Source: Polyangiaceae bacterium (GTDB lineage Bacteria; Myxococcota_A; Polyangia; Polyangiales; Polyangiaceae). From it: a stretch of DNA of 52,253 bases. The DNA lies in assembly GCA_025937835.1 (NCBI GenBank), contig JAICQO010000041.1, positions 1-52,253 of the forward strand, in the 5' to 3' direction. This document shows positions 16,806 through 24,089 of this stretch, piece after piece. The translations under genes were made by a program, and so were the position numbers. The stretch's first letter is position 1. Each line of letters opens with the position of its first letter. Below the pieces are notes generated by a model, which ran no database searches, was not told the DNA's origin, and saw only the letters and a list, made by a program, of their open reading frames with translations.

Positions 16806-17449
16806 CCCGTCGCCGCTCCCTTCCGAGCGCGGAAGCGGTCGAGCTCGACGACCGTGTCTTTCTCCCCGACCTCGGTCTCCGGACCGATGATCCCGAACGC
16901 TCGCGCGTGATCGTAGAGCCGGGCCTTCAACATGCGGCGCCCGCGGTGCAGGCGGGACATCACGGTGCCGATGGGGCAGCCCATGATGTCGGCGATCTCC
17001 TTGTACGAGAGATCTTCGACGTCCGAGAGCACGACGGCGAGCCGGAACTCGGCGGGGAGCTCGTCCAGAGCCCGGCCGATCTCGGCTTCGAGCAGCGGGC
17101 GGAGCGCTTGCGACTCGGGGTCGCGCATCGACTCGATCGTGGAGGCGCTCACCCAACCGTCCGCGAGCGGATCGGCGTCCGGCCCGTCGAGCACGCTGCG
17201 CTCGAGACCGCCCCGGCGGTAGCGATTGATGAAGGTGTTGGTGAGGATCTTGAGCAACCAGGCACGCAAATTCGTGCCCGACTCGAACTGGCGCTGGGCG
17301 CGGATGGCCTTCAGCACCGCGTCCTGAACGAGGTCCTCGGCTTCGGCCGGGTTGCGGGTGAGCCGGGTGGCTACGGCAAGCAGGGACGGCAACTGCTCGA
17401 GCACATCGCGCTCGAACTCCGGCTGGGCGGTGCGTGCACGTCGAATCAT
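16802..17449 (-). CDS. ECF RNA polymerase sigma factor
   Basis: 215 residues from ATG 17449; GTG 17500 would add 17. Region 2 is at about 20-85 ([34 protein letters not shown]) and region 4 at about 122-178 ([40 protein letters not shown]). There is no region 1.1 or 3, so it is an extracytoplasmic-function sigma of the RpoE type. The coupled zinc anti-sigma gene fixes its regulation. A 35-residue tail follows region 4. It starts 54 bp after the PhaR-like gene and may be read from that promoter too. Confidence 0.93.
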   Translation of the reverse strand: MIRRARTAQPEFERDVLEQLPSLLAVATRLTRNPAEAEDLVQDAVLKAIRAQRQFESGTNLRAWLLKILTNTFINRYRRGGLERSVLDGPDADPLADGWVSASTIESMRDPESQALRPLLEAEIGRALDELPAEFRLAVVLSDVEDLSYKEIADIMGCPIGTVMSRLHRGRRMLKARLYDHARAFGIIGPETEVGEKDTVVELDRFRARKGAATG

Positions 17450-17503
17450 TGGGTCTGAGTCTAGGAACAGCCGGCCTGCCCGGCTATTCCGAGGACCCAC
17501 GGA

Positions 17504-18121
17504 TCATGTCCCGCTGGGGCCGGTTCCGCCATCCCGGTCGCCAAGCCGGCGCTCGATGGCGTCCAATCGCTCGGAAATTCTCCGCACTTCCAGCTCCAGA
17601 TCGCGGAAAGCGGCGAAATTCGGCAACACGGTACGGATCCGCTCGTCGATGGCGCTTTGCCACTGCTCGAGAGTGGCCCGAATGCTTCCTTTGGCTTCTT
17701 TGCCTTGCGACATGTCTTCTTCTCCCACCGCTGCCAGGACTTCCGGAGGGGGCTCGGAGCCGAAGTGGCCCTCCTCCTTCGGGATCAGCTTTCCGATTGG
17801 TGTTTCGCGGAGTTGAGTCAGGATGCGCTCGCCGCGGTGCCGGATCAGAGCCTTGAGGGTTGCGATGGGGATCGCCCGCGGCTTCGAACGCAGCTCTTCC
17901 GAGATGATCAACGCCAGGGTGACGTCGGTCTTGTCCTCCTTCGTCGCGTTGTCGATGATCTGCACGTCTTCTCCCGCGCGGATCATTTCTGCGATCTGGA
18001 GCAGGGTGACGTAGCTGCTGCCCTTGGTGTCGTAGAGCTTGCGGTTCGAATACCGCTTGATGATCCGCCGCTGCGAGGGAGGCGCTTCGCTCTCGGTTAC
18101 CGTGGTGTCTTCGCCGTTCAT
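17504..18121 (-). CDS. phaR: PHA/PHB synthesis regulator-like DNA-binding protein
   Basis: 205 residues. The N-terminal 60 residues after a short acidic start carry the polyhydroxyalkanoate regulator DNA-binding domain: IIKRYSNRKLYDT, SSYVTLLQIAEMI and VQIIDNATKEDKT (about residues 20-68). In PHA producers this protein represses phasin and granule genes and is released by the polymer. The rest is charged, with a coiled-coil-like end (DLELEVRRISERLDAIERRL) that could mediate oligomers. No phaC or phasin gene is nearby, so the target is inferred from the family only. ATG 18121 has an AAGGA site upstream. It precedes the sigma factor gene on the same strand. Confidence 0.82.
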   Translation of the reverse strand: MNGEDTTVTESEAPPSQRRIIKRYSNRKLYDTKGSSYVTLLQIAEMIRAGEDVQIIDNATKEDKTDVTLALIISEELRSKPRAIPIATLKALIRHRGERILTQLRETPIGKLIPKEEGHFGSEPPPEVLAAVGEEDMSQGKEAKGSIRATLEQWQSAIDERIRTVLPNFAAFRDLELEVRRISERLDAIERRLGDRDGGTGPSGT

Positions 18122-18291
18122 GGAGCCCGTCCTTCACCCAGCGCAAGCTGACCGCATACAACCGACCGACAACACTTGGCTTTTCGCATGACTCTCGGCT
18201 CCCCACGGCCGTGCTGGGGAACCTATGGAGTTCAGCAGCCCTTACGCATAGCGTCAAGGGGAGGCGCCCGGTGGCGGCAAATTCGGACGGC

Positions 18292-18861
18292 TCAGGCGCT
18301 GCGGGCGAGAACGGGTGCGCTCTGTCGGTGAAGGTGCGCTTCGAGCTCCGACTCGGCCAGCTCGATCAGCAGTGCCAGGAACTCCGCGAAGTTCGCGGAC
18401 CGCACGCCCACCTCGTTGATCCAGGCGATCACCGCGCACTCGCCGGACGCATCCCGGGAGGCGGGGTCGAAAGCGAACAAGGTGGTGGCCTCGCTGTCGG
18501 CGGCGAACGGGATCATGCGCGGGGGACGCCGCTTGAGCGGGGGGCCGATGTCCGGCACGGGCGTCTCTGCCGCTTCGAAGGCGGCGCGGCACAGGTCGTC
18601 GTAGCGGCGCGCGCCCAGGGCGTCGGTCCCGAGCAAGCTCGCCCCGTCGAAGAACCGCGGCCAGCCGTCGTGGTGCCGGAGGAATTCGCAGTACGAGGGC
18701 GGAAGCTCGAAGCCGAGGCGCTTCTCGGCCGTCGCGATCGCGTCCTCGCTCGCTCCCGGGTTCGGCACGAGCCCGATGTCCCGGAACGGTGCCAGACGCT
18801 GCACCTCGGTCTGAATCTCACGCAAACGCGTCACGAGCTCGGGCCAGGTCGTCGTCGTCAT
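18292..18861 (-). CDS. SMI1/KNR4 (SUKH) family protein
   Basis: 189 residues. The region from about 35 to 185 has the family pattern: an ASEDAIATAEKRLGFELPPSY start, the FLRHHDGW helix, then a beta-rich part with LFAFDP and AVIAWINEVG. SUKH proteins are often immunity proteins against contact-dependent toxins but also occur as general adaptor domains. No toxin or secretion gene is adjacent, so an immunity role is not supported here. ATG 18861 follows a GTAACC sequence; the reading frame continues upstream but overlaps the promoter region of the divergent gene. The 170 bp between its stop side and PhaR show no gene. Confidence 0.82.
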   Translation of the reverse strand: MTTTTWPELVTRLREIQTEVQRLAPFRDIGLVPNPGASEDAIATAEKRLGFELPPSYCEFLRHHDGWPRFFDGASLLGTDALGARRYDDLCRAAFEAAETPVPDIGPPLKRRPPRMIPFAADSEATTLFAFDPASRDASGECAVIAWINEVGVRSANFAEFLALLIELAESELEAHLHRQSAPVLARSA

Positions 18862-18989
18862 GGGGGTTACCTCGCGCGACCCGACTAAGCACGGAAGGCG
18901 CGCGCGGGCCCAGTAATCGGGGACGCGACGAGGTCGCCGGCAGCGCTCGCCAAGTTCGCAGCTTTTTTCGAGCTGTAGGCGGCGACAAG

Positions 18990-18995
18990 TAGAGT
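18990..18995 (+). promoter_or_regulatory. -10-like hexamer of the PDZ-NuoH gene
   Basis: TAGAGT, 8 nt before TTG 19004. It supports this rare start codon, since no in-frame ATG or GTG precedes the signal sequence. Confidence 0.45.
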
Positions 18996-19003
18996 CGGGT
19001 CCC

Positions 19004-20812
19004 TTGCTGCGCCGCCAAGACCTCCGCTGGCTCGTTCTCGGTTTGCTCTGCGCGCTGTCGGCGTGCACGCCGCAGAAGGGTGCGCTGTTGCTCGAGCTCG
19101 GCGAAGTCACGCCGCGCGCGGTCGAGGTCGGGGATCGGCTGCGCATCACCGGCAGCGGGTTCCCCGAGGGACGCGCCGCGACGCTGGTGCTCGTGGGTGA
19201 CGCTTCGCGCGCGGGGGAGCCGGTGACGCGCGGACTCGAGGTCAGCGCGGAGGCGCGCTTGTTGTCGCCGCACGCGCTCGAGGTCGAAGTGACCCGCGAG
19301 CTGGCCGCGGCGATCTGCGACCGCTCGGACCCGCGGCACACCACGCTGCGCGCCGATCTGGAGCTGCGTTTTGCTTCGTTCCGCGGGCCGCACACGACCG
19401 TCAGCGGGCGGCTCGAGGGCGTGACCCTCGACGTGACGCCGGAGTCGGTCTCGGAGAGCACGCTCACGATGCTGCGGAAGGAGGCGCTGCGATTCGCCGC
19501 GTTCCTGGGCGTCGAGGTCGCGCGCTCCGAAGAGGGCGTGACGGTGACCCGCGTCGCGGAGCGCAGCCGCGCGAGCCGCGGAGGTCTCGTGGCTGGTGAC
19601 GTGATCCTGGAGCTCGACGGCCTGAGCGTGCGCGGCCTCGCCGATCTGGTGCCGCCCCCGAACCAGCGGAGCTCGCGGGTGGTGGTGCGGCGTGGGGGCG
19701 ACACTGCGACGTTGAGCGTGGATGCCGCCGGTTTCCGGTTTACCTCCCCGGCGTCGCTCGCGAACGCCGCGGCGCTGGCGCTGGCGGCCGTGTTTGCGTT
19801 CGGGCTGCTGTCGTCGCCGTTCGGGCGCTTGCTCGGCTTGTTCGAGCGCCGCCTGGTCGAACGCCTGCGCGAGGCCAACGAACGGCGCCAGAAGGAACAC
19901 CCGCTGCGCGCCGCGCTGTCGTCGGTAGCTCGCGAGGTTCCGACCTCGCTCGGGCGTCACCTGGCGCTCGTCGCGGTGACCGTGGTGCTGGTTCTGGTGG
20001 CCTTCGGTCAGAGCGTGGTGGCGAGCGAGATCGATGTGCCCGCGTTGTTCCTCGCGACGATCTCGGGTTCGATGTTGGTGGCGCTCGGCGTGGGCGGCGC
20101 CGGAAAGCGGCCGTCGGTGCTGGGAGGGCTGAAGCGCGCCGGCGCGCTGCTCGTGCACCAACTGCCGCTGATCGCGGCGCTCGGCGCCTGTCTGGTCGTC
20201 ACGGGCAGCTTTCGCGCCGTCGATATCGTGCGGGCGCAGGGGCCCTGGCCCTGGCAGTGGCACTTGTTCTCGTCACCTGGGCTGTCGCTCGTGTGCCTGC
20301 TGGCTCTGGCGGCGCAGGTGCCGCTCACACGTCCCGTGCGCTCGCTGTCGCCGCGCGCCGCGCTCGGCTGGCGCGGCCGGGCTCTCGATGTCGCACAATG
20401 GACCCACGACCTCGTGGTCTGCGGTCTGCTTGCGCTCGTGCTGCTCGGGGGCTGGGCGCCCGGAGGAAAGGGGAGCTTGAGCTCCGATCTGCTCGGCGCG
20501 GGCCTACTGCTCGCGAAGGCCTGGACTCTACTCCTCGGGGTTGCGCTGGCGCGCTGGACCCTGGGCGCGACCGATGCGCTGCGCGTGGTGCGCTGGTCCG
20601 CGGTCTGGTTCGTGCTTCCGAGCTGGTTGATCCTCGGGGTCTCGGTGGCCGTGCGGCGCTTTTCCATGGGGGCGGCGAGCGGCGCGCTCGACCAGCGCTC
20701 GGCGTGGGCGCTCACGTCGGTGCTTGCGCTCGGACTGGCCTGGTTCGCGCACCGAATATTCCGCCAGGCCCGCAATCCCGCGACGGAGCTCCGCGTTCTG
20801 CCCTGGCTTTGA
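19004..20812 (+). CDS. PDZ-NuoH fusion: lipoprotein-signal TIG/PDZ domain joined to a complex I subunit 1-like membrane domain
   Basis: 602 residues from TTG 19004. Residues 1-21 are a signal with lipobox LSAC21. Residues 30-115 resemble a TIG/IPT domain (RITGSGFPEG). Residues 150-245 are a PDZ domain (SRASRGGLVAGDVILELDG). From about 253 the chain follows NuoH: FERRLVERL (TM1 end), EIDVPALFLATISG, GKRPSVLGGLKRAG, SFRAVDIVRAQ, LLGGWAPG and the last two helices. The loop that in NuoH reads [21 protein letters not shown] is replaced by PLTRPVRSLSPRAALGW, so the quinone-site acids are gone. It is unlikely to work as a normal complex I subunit; a scaffold or quality-control role is conceivable. 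No other nuo gene is near. Confidence 0.8.
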   Translation: MLRRQDLRWLVLGLLCALSACTPQKGALLLELGEVTPRAVEVGDRLRITGSGFPEGRAATLVLVGDASRAGEPVTRGLEVSAEARLLSPHALEVEVTRELAAAICDRSDPRHTTLRADLELRFASFRGPHTTVSGRLEGVTLDVTPESVSESTLTMLRKEALRFAAFLGVEVARSEEGVTVTRVAERSRASRGGLVAGDVILELDGLSVRGLADLVPPPNQRSSRVVVRRGGDTATLSVDAAGFRFTSPASLANAAALALAAVFAFGLLSSPFGRLLGLFERRLVERLREANERRQKEHPLRAALSSVAREVPTSLGRHLALVAVTVVLVLVAFGQSVVASEIDVPALFLATISGSMLVALGVGGAGKRPSVLGGLKRAGALLVHQLPLIAALGACLVVTGSFRAVDIVRAQGPWPWQWHLFSSPGLSLVCLLALAAQVPLTRPVRSLSPRAALGWRGRALDVAQWTHDLVVCGLLALVLLGGWAPGGKGSLSSDLLGAGLLLAKAWTLLLGVALARWTLGATDALRVVRWSAVWFVLPSWLILGVSVAVRRFSMGAASGALDQRSAWALTSVLALGLAWFAHRIFRQARNPATELRVLPWL

Positions 20813-20942
20813 GGGGTATCGGCAAGGGGCGGCGCTCGGGAAGCGAAAGCGCAGCGGGGCCCTCTAAAGTTCCGCAAACACGCGCCGTTGCACGAAAGGG
20901 TGCACCGAGCTCCTCAAGACCGAGATTTCCCAAGGTAATTCG

Positions 20943-21353
20943 ATGAGGCCCGAAGCTCTCGCAGACGCGCTGGACGGATCGTCTCAGTCCGGCGTCAATC
21001 CGGGCGCGCCGCAGCGACGCATCAGTCCGCGCTACGTCGTCGACCTGGATGTCAGCCTCGGGAGCGACCACAACTTCTACGCGGGCTTCGCCGAGAACCT
21101 GTCGGTGACCGGCGTGTTCGTCGCCACGCATCGGCTGCGTCCGATCGGTGAGACGATCGAAATCTGTATCCACCTGCCCGATGGTGCAGAGGTGCGCGGC
21201 CTCGGTCAGGTGCGCTGGGTGCGCCTCTACGACGAGACCACCGCGACGCCCCCGGGCATGGGCGTTCACTTTCTCGAGCTCGAGCCCGAGGCGATGCGCG
21301 CGATCGAGGCCTTTCTGACGCGCCGGGAACCGCTGCTCTACGACGGTGACTAG
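20943..21353 (+). CDS. PilZ domain protein
   Basis: 136 residues, a single PilZ domain. The c-di-GMP binding signature is intact: RRISPR (25-30) as the R-x3-R arginine switch, and NLSVTG (52-57) as the D/N-x-S-x2-G turn on the barrel. The segments GLGQVRWV and GMGVHFLEL complete the beta-barrel. Single-domain PilZ proteins in myxobacteria act on motility, polysaccharide or development; the partner here is unknown. AAGG at 20932-20935 precedes ATG 20943. The stop codon lies in a CTAG shared with the convergent acyltransferase gene. Confidence 0.93.
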   Translation: MRPEALADALDGSSQSGVNPGAPQRRISPRYVVDLDVSLGSDHNFYAGFAENLSVTGVFVATHRLRPIGETIEICIHLPDGAEVRGLGQVRWVRLYDETTATPPGMGVHFLELEPEAMRAIEAFLTRREPLLYDGD

Positions 21354-22228
21354 CCTCGGAGCCGGAGCTCGCCTTCGAGCTCCGCGCGCAGCCGTCGTTC
21401 TTCCAGCCCGAGCTCGCGGATCGCGTCGAGCGCGCGGTCGGCGATGGCCTGCGACGCACGAGGGCTCGGCCGCTCCTCGAGCAGCCCGCCGAAATCGACG
21501 GGCTCTCCGAACACGACGACGATGCGCTGTCCCGTGCCGTCGAAGTTGCTCTTCACTTGACGGGGCAAGTCGTTGATCAGGCCGTTCACGAACACTGGTA
21601 TCACGGTGGCACGCGTGGCGTGGATCACGCGGCCGACTCCGCTCTGAGCCGGAAGCAGCGCGAGCGTGTCGTCGGTGCGGTTGCGCGTGCCCTCGGGGTG
21701 CATGCCGGCGAACATGCCGCCCTGCTTCAACAGCCAGATGAGCTCGTCGAGGCAAGCCAGGTTGAGCGGGGCTTGCTTGCGCTCGCGGAAAATCGGCGGA
21801 TACATGGCGAAGAAGCTCATCACGCCGTTCACGAACAGGCCGAGCAGGCCGGTGTAGAAGAAGCTCGCGCGCACCGGGAAGACGATCCGGTGTTTGAGGC
21901 CCTGCCGGACGAGCTGGCCCATCACCACGTACAGGTCGAAGAAGCTCCGGTGGTTCGCGACCAGGATGTAGCTCTGGTCGGGCTCGAAGCGCGGCAGCCG
22001 CTCGAAGCCGTAGACGTGGCGGAGCTGCTTCGTACAGTGGTGGATCCAGGTCGAGCCGATGCGCCGCTGCAGCCAGCGGATCGCCCGGTCGACGCGGCCC
22101 GGCTCGAAGGTGCGGCGCACGAAACCGAGCACCCCGCGTTCCATCGGGCCGAGCCGCTCTTGCCCGAGCGCCACCAAGTCGGGGCGAGCGGGCAGGACTG
22201 CGAGCGACTCCGGCTTCGAGGTGGTCAC
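21350..22228 (-). CDS. 1-acyl-glycerol-3-phosphate acyltransferase family (PlsC-like)
   Basis: 292 residues. The acyltransferase motifs are H-x4-D in NHRSFFD (92-98) and PEGTRNR (about residues 178-184), with short hydrophobic stretches between. It should acylate lysophosphatidic acid or a related lipid at the inner membrane; a lysophospholipid or ornithine-lipid acceptor cannot be excluded. The C-terminus is a charged helix. It starts at GTG 22228, 3 bp after the stop of the SseB-like gene, so they form an operon. Convergent with the PilZ gene, with a 4-bp overlap. Confidence 0.9.
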   Translation of the reverse strand: MTTSKPESLAVLPARPDLVALGQERLGPMERGVLGFVRRTFEPGRVDRAIRWLQRRIGSTWIHHCTKQLRHVYGFERLPRFEPDQSYILVANHRSFFDLYVVMGQLVRQGLKHRIVFPVRASFFYTGLLGLFVNGVMSFFAMYPPIFRERKQAPLNLACLDELIWLLKQGGMFAGMHPEGTRNRTDDTLALLPAQSGVGRVIHATRATVIPVFVNGLINDLPRQVKSNFDGTGQRIVVVFGEPVDFGGLLEERPSPRASQAIADRALDAIRELGLEERRLRAELEGELRLRG

Positions 22229-22231
22229 GGC

Positions 22232-23035
22232 TCAGGTCTCGAACAACACGTCGAGGTACCCGGGGGGCGGGACCTTGCCCTCGATGGCCTCGGTGACGCT
22301 CTGGAACAGCGCGCGCCGGTCCGCATCTTCCGTGACGAGCACGGTGAGCGTGAGGTGCGGTTCGAGGTCGCGATCGGGGTTGAACGTGCGGTCGACGCGG
22401 TAACCCTGCACGTCGTCGCTGCTGTCGAGCCAGGCGTCGAGCGTCTCCACCAGCTCTTCGGGGAGCGGATCGCCTTCCTCGGCGATCAGCGTGCGCTCGC
22501 TCTCCTCTTCGGGAATGTCGCGCACGTAGGCGAGCAGCGGGATCGGGCGCCCGGACATCAGGCTCTCGAGCTCGTTCCGCGATAGACCGAGCTCGCTGGG
22601 TGCGCCGGGATCGATCACCAGGCCGCGGACGCGCGCATCGCGGAGCACCTCGCGCGCCATCTCCAGGGCGAGCCGCGCGGGCAGGCTGCAGACCTTGAGC
22701 TGCTCGCCATCGGTCGTCCATCCGAGCGCCTGGACGATCGGATCGAGCGGCGCGGTGTGGGTGAAAAGCGCCGCGAAGGGCTCGCCCGACGCATCGGGCA
22801 AGAGGTGAGGCGAAAGCGTGAGCTCACCGTCGAGCTCCATTTGTTCACCGTCGCGGGCGTTCGCCGGCTGCTTGGAGATCGGCACGAGCAATTCGGCGCC
22901 GTCGAGGGCCTCGAGCAGGGCGGCCACGTCGCGGCGCAGGCCGCTCTTGGCTTGCGCCACCACGTGGGTCAGCGGGTTCTCCGCCTCGGTGTCGGCATCG
23001 GCGTCGGCCGCGTCGGCGTTCGGGTTCTCGGCCAC
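22232..23035 (-). CDS. SseB-like protein
   Basis: 267 residues from GTG 23035; GTG 23074 would add 13. After a low-complexity Ala/Asp/Glu start, residues about 25-145 resemble the SseB N-terminal domain: AELLVPISKQP, FAALFTHTAPLDPI, then LPARLALEMA and GLVIDPGAPSELGLSR. The C-terminal 100 residues resemble the second SseB domain, ending with a beta-rich segment (LEPHLTLTVLV). Family members are named for serine sensitivity in E. coli, and their biochemical role is not settled. First gene of a pair with the acyltransferase. Confidence 0.75.
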   Translation of the reverse strand: MAENPNADAADADADTEAENPLTHVVAQAKSGLRRDVAALLEALDGAELLVPISKQPANARDGEQMELDGELTLSPHLLPDASGEPFAALFTHTAPLDPIVQALGWTTDGEQLKVCSLPARLALEMAREVLRDARVRGLVIDPGAPSELGLSRNELESLMSGRPIPLLAYVRDIPEEESERTLIAEEGDPLPEELVETLDAWLDSSDDVQGYRVDRTFNPDRDLEPHLTLTVLVTEDADRRALFQSVTEAIEGKVPPPGYLDVLFET

Positions 23036-23123
23036 GGGGAAGCCCGACCTAACATGAAGCTTGGCGCGATGCACGGCGCGCGGGTGCCAAGATCCCGCGC
23101 AGTAGTGTTACGCTCGCTCCCGC

Positions 23124-24089
23124 ATGGTGCTGCGCCGCACTTTCTATCCGGAGATCGAGCCCTACCACACGGGTTTCCTGCGAGTCTCCGACGAACACTC
23201 GATCTATTACGAAGAGTCCGGCAACCCGAAGGGCAAGCCGGTGGTCTTCCTCCACGGCGGGCCCGGAGGCGGGACCAGCCCGAAGCAGCGCCGCTTCTTC
23301 GATCCGTCACGCTACCGGATCGTGCTCTTCGATCAGCGGGGCTGCGGCAAGAGCCGGCCGCACGCGTCCTTGAACGACAACACGACCTGGCATCTGGTCT
23401 CGGACATCGAGCGCCTGCGCGAGGAGCTCGGAGTCGCGCGCTGGATGGTGTTCGGCGGCTCGTGGGGCAGCACGCTCGCGCTGGCCTACGCCGAGAAGCA
23501 CCCAGAGCGCGTGACGGAGCTCGTGCTGCGCGGGATCTTCCTGCTCCGGCGCTGGGAGCTCGAGTGGTTCTATCAATGCGGTACGAGCCGGCTCTATCCC
23601 GACGCGTGGAAGGCGTACGAGGAGCTGATCCCTCCCGCAGAGCGCGGCGACTTCATTGCCGCCTATTACCGGCGGCTCACCAGCGGCGACGAGAGCGTCC
23701 GCCAACGAGCGGCGCGCGTCTGGAGCGTGTGGGAGGCGAGCACCAGCCACCTCTTGCCCGACGAAGACTACATCCGGAGCTCTGGCGGTGACGCCTTCAG
23801 CCTGGCTTTCGCGCGGATCGAGGCGCACTACTTCGTGAACCAGGGCTTTCTGACCCGTGAAAACCAGCTGATCGAGGACGCCGTCCGGATCCGCCAGATA
23901 CCGACGGTGATCGTGCAAGGGCGCTACGACGTCGTGTGCCCGATGCAGAGCGCGTGGGAGCTGTCCCGCGCGTTTCCCGAGGCCAAGCTCAAGATCGTGC
24001 CGGACGCCGGGCACTCGGCGTACGAGCCGGGCATCGTGCACGAGCTGGTCAGCGCCGTAGACGCTTTCGCTTCCCGCGAGGTTCCGTGA
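23124..24089 (+). CDS. pip: Proline iminopeptidase
   Basis: 321 residues, peptidase family S33. It removes N-terminal proline from peptides in the cytoplasm. Oxyanion-hole HGGPGGG (44-50), DQRGCGKS (70-77), nucleophile Ser113 in GGSWGS (111-116), Asp269 in GRYDVVCP and His297 in DAGHSAYEP complete the triad. Its length and the near-perfect motif set leave little doubt. ATG 23124 is the first start. Its TGA overlaps the GTG of the P-type ATPase gene (GTGA), so the two are translationally coupled although their functions look unrelated. Confidence 0.96.
   Translation: MVLRRTFYPEIEPYHTGFLRVSDEHSIYYEESGNPKGKPVVFLHGGPGGGTSPKQRRFFDPSRYRIVLFDQRGCGKSRPHASLNDNTTWHLVSDIERLREELGVARWMVFGGSWGSTLALAYAEKHPERVTELVLRGIFLLRRWELEWFYQCGTSRLYPDAWKAYEELIPPAERGDFIAAYYRRLTSGDESVRQRAARVWSVWEASTSHLLPDEDYIRSSGGDAFSLAFARIEAHYFVNQGFLTRENQLIEDAVRIRQIPTVIVQGRYDVVCPMQSAWELSRAFPEAKLKIVPDAGHSAYEPGIVHELVSAVDAFASREVP

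Noticed and set aside
18292-18861. Toxin immunity gene, because of the SMI1/KNR4 fold
   Set aside because: No polymorphic toxin, secretion component or second immunity gene is near, so the role cannot be claimed.
20712-22721. 669-codon minus-strand frame across the PilZ, PlsC and SseB genes
   Set aside because: Arg/Pro/Ala-rich product typical of an out-of-frame reading. The three overlapped genes have clear domains.
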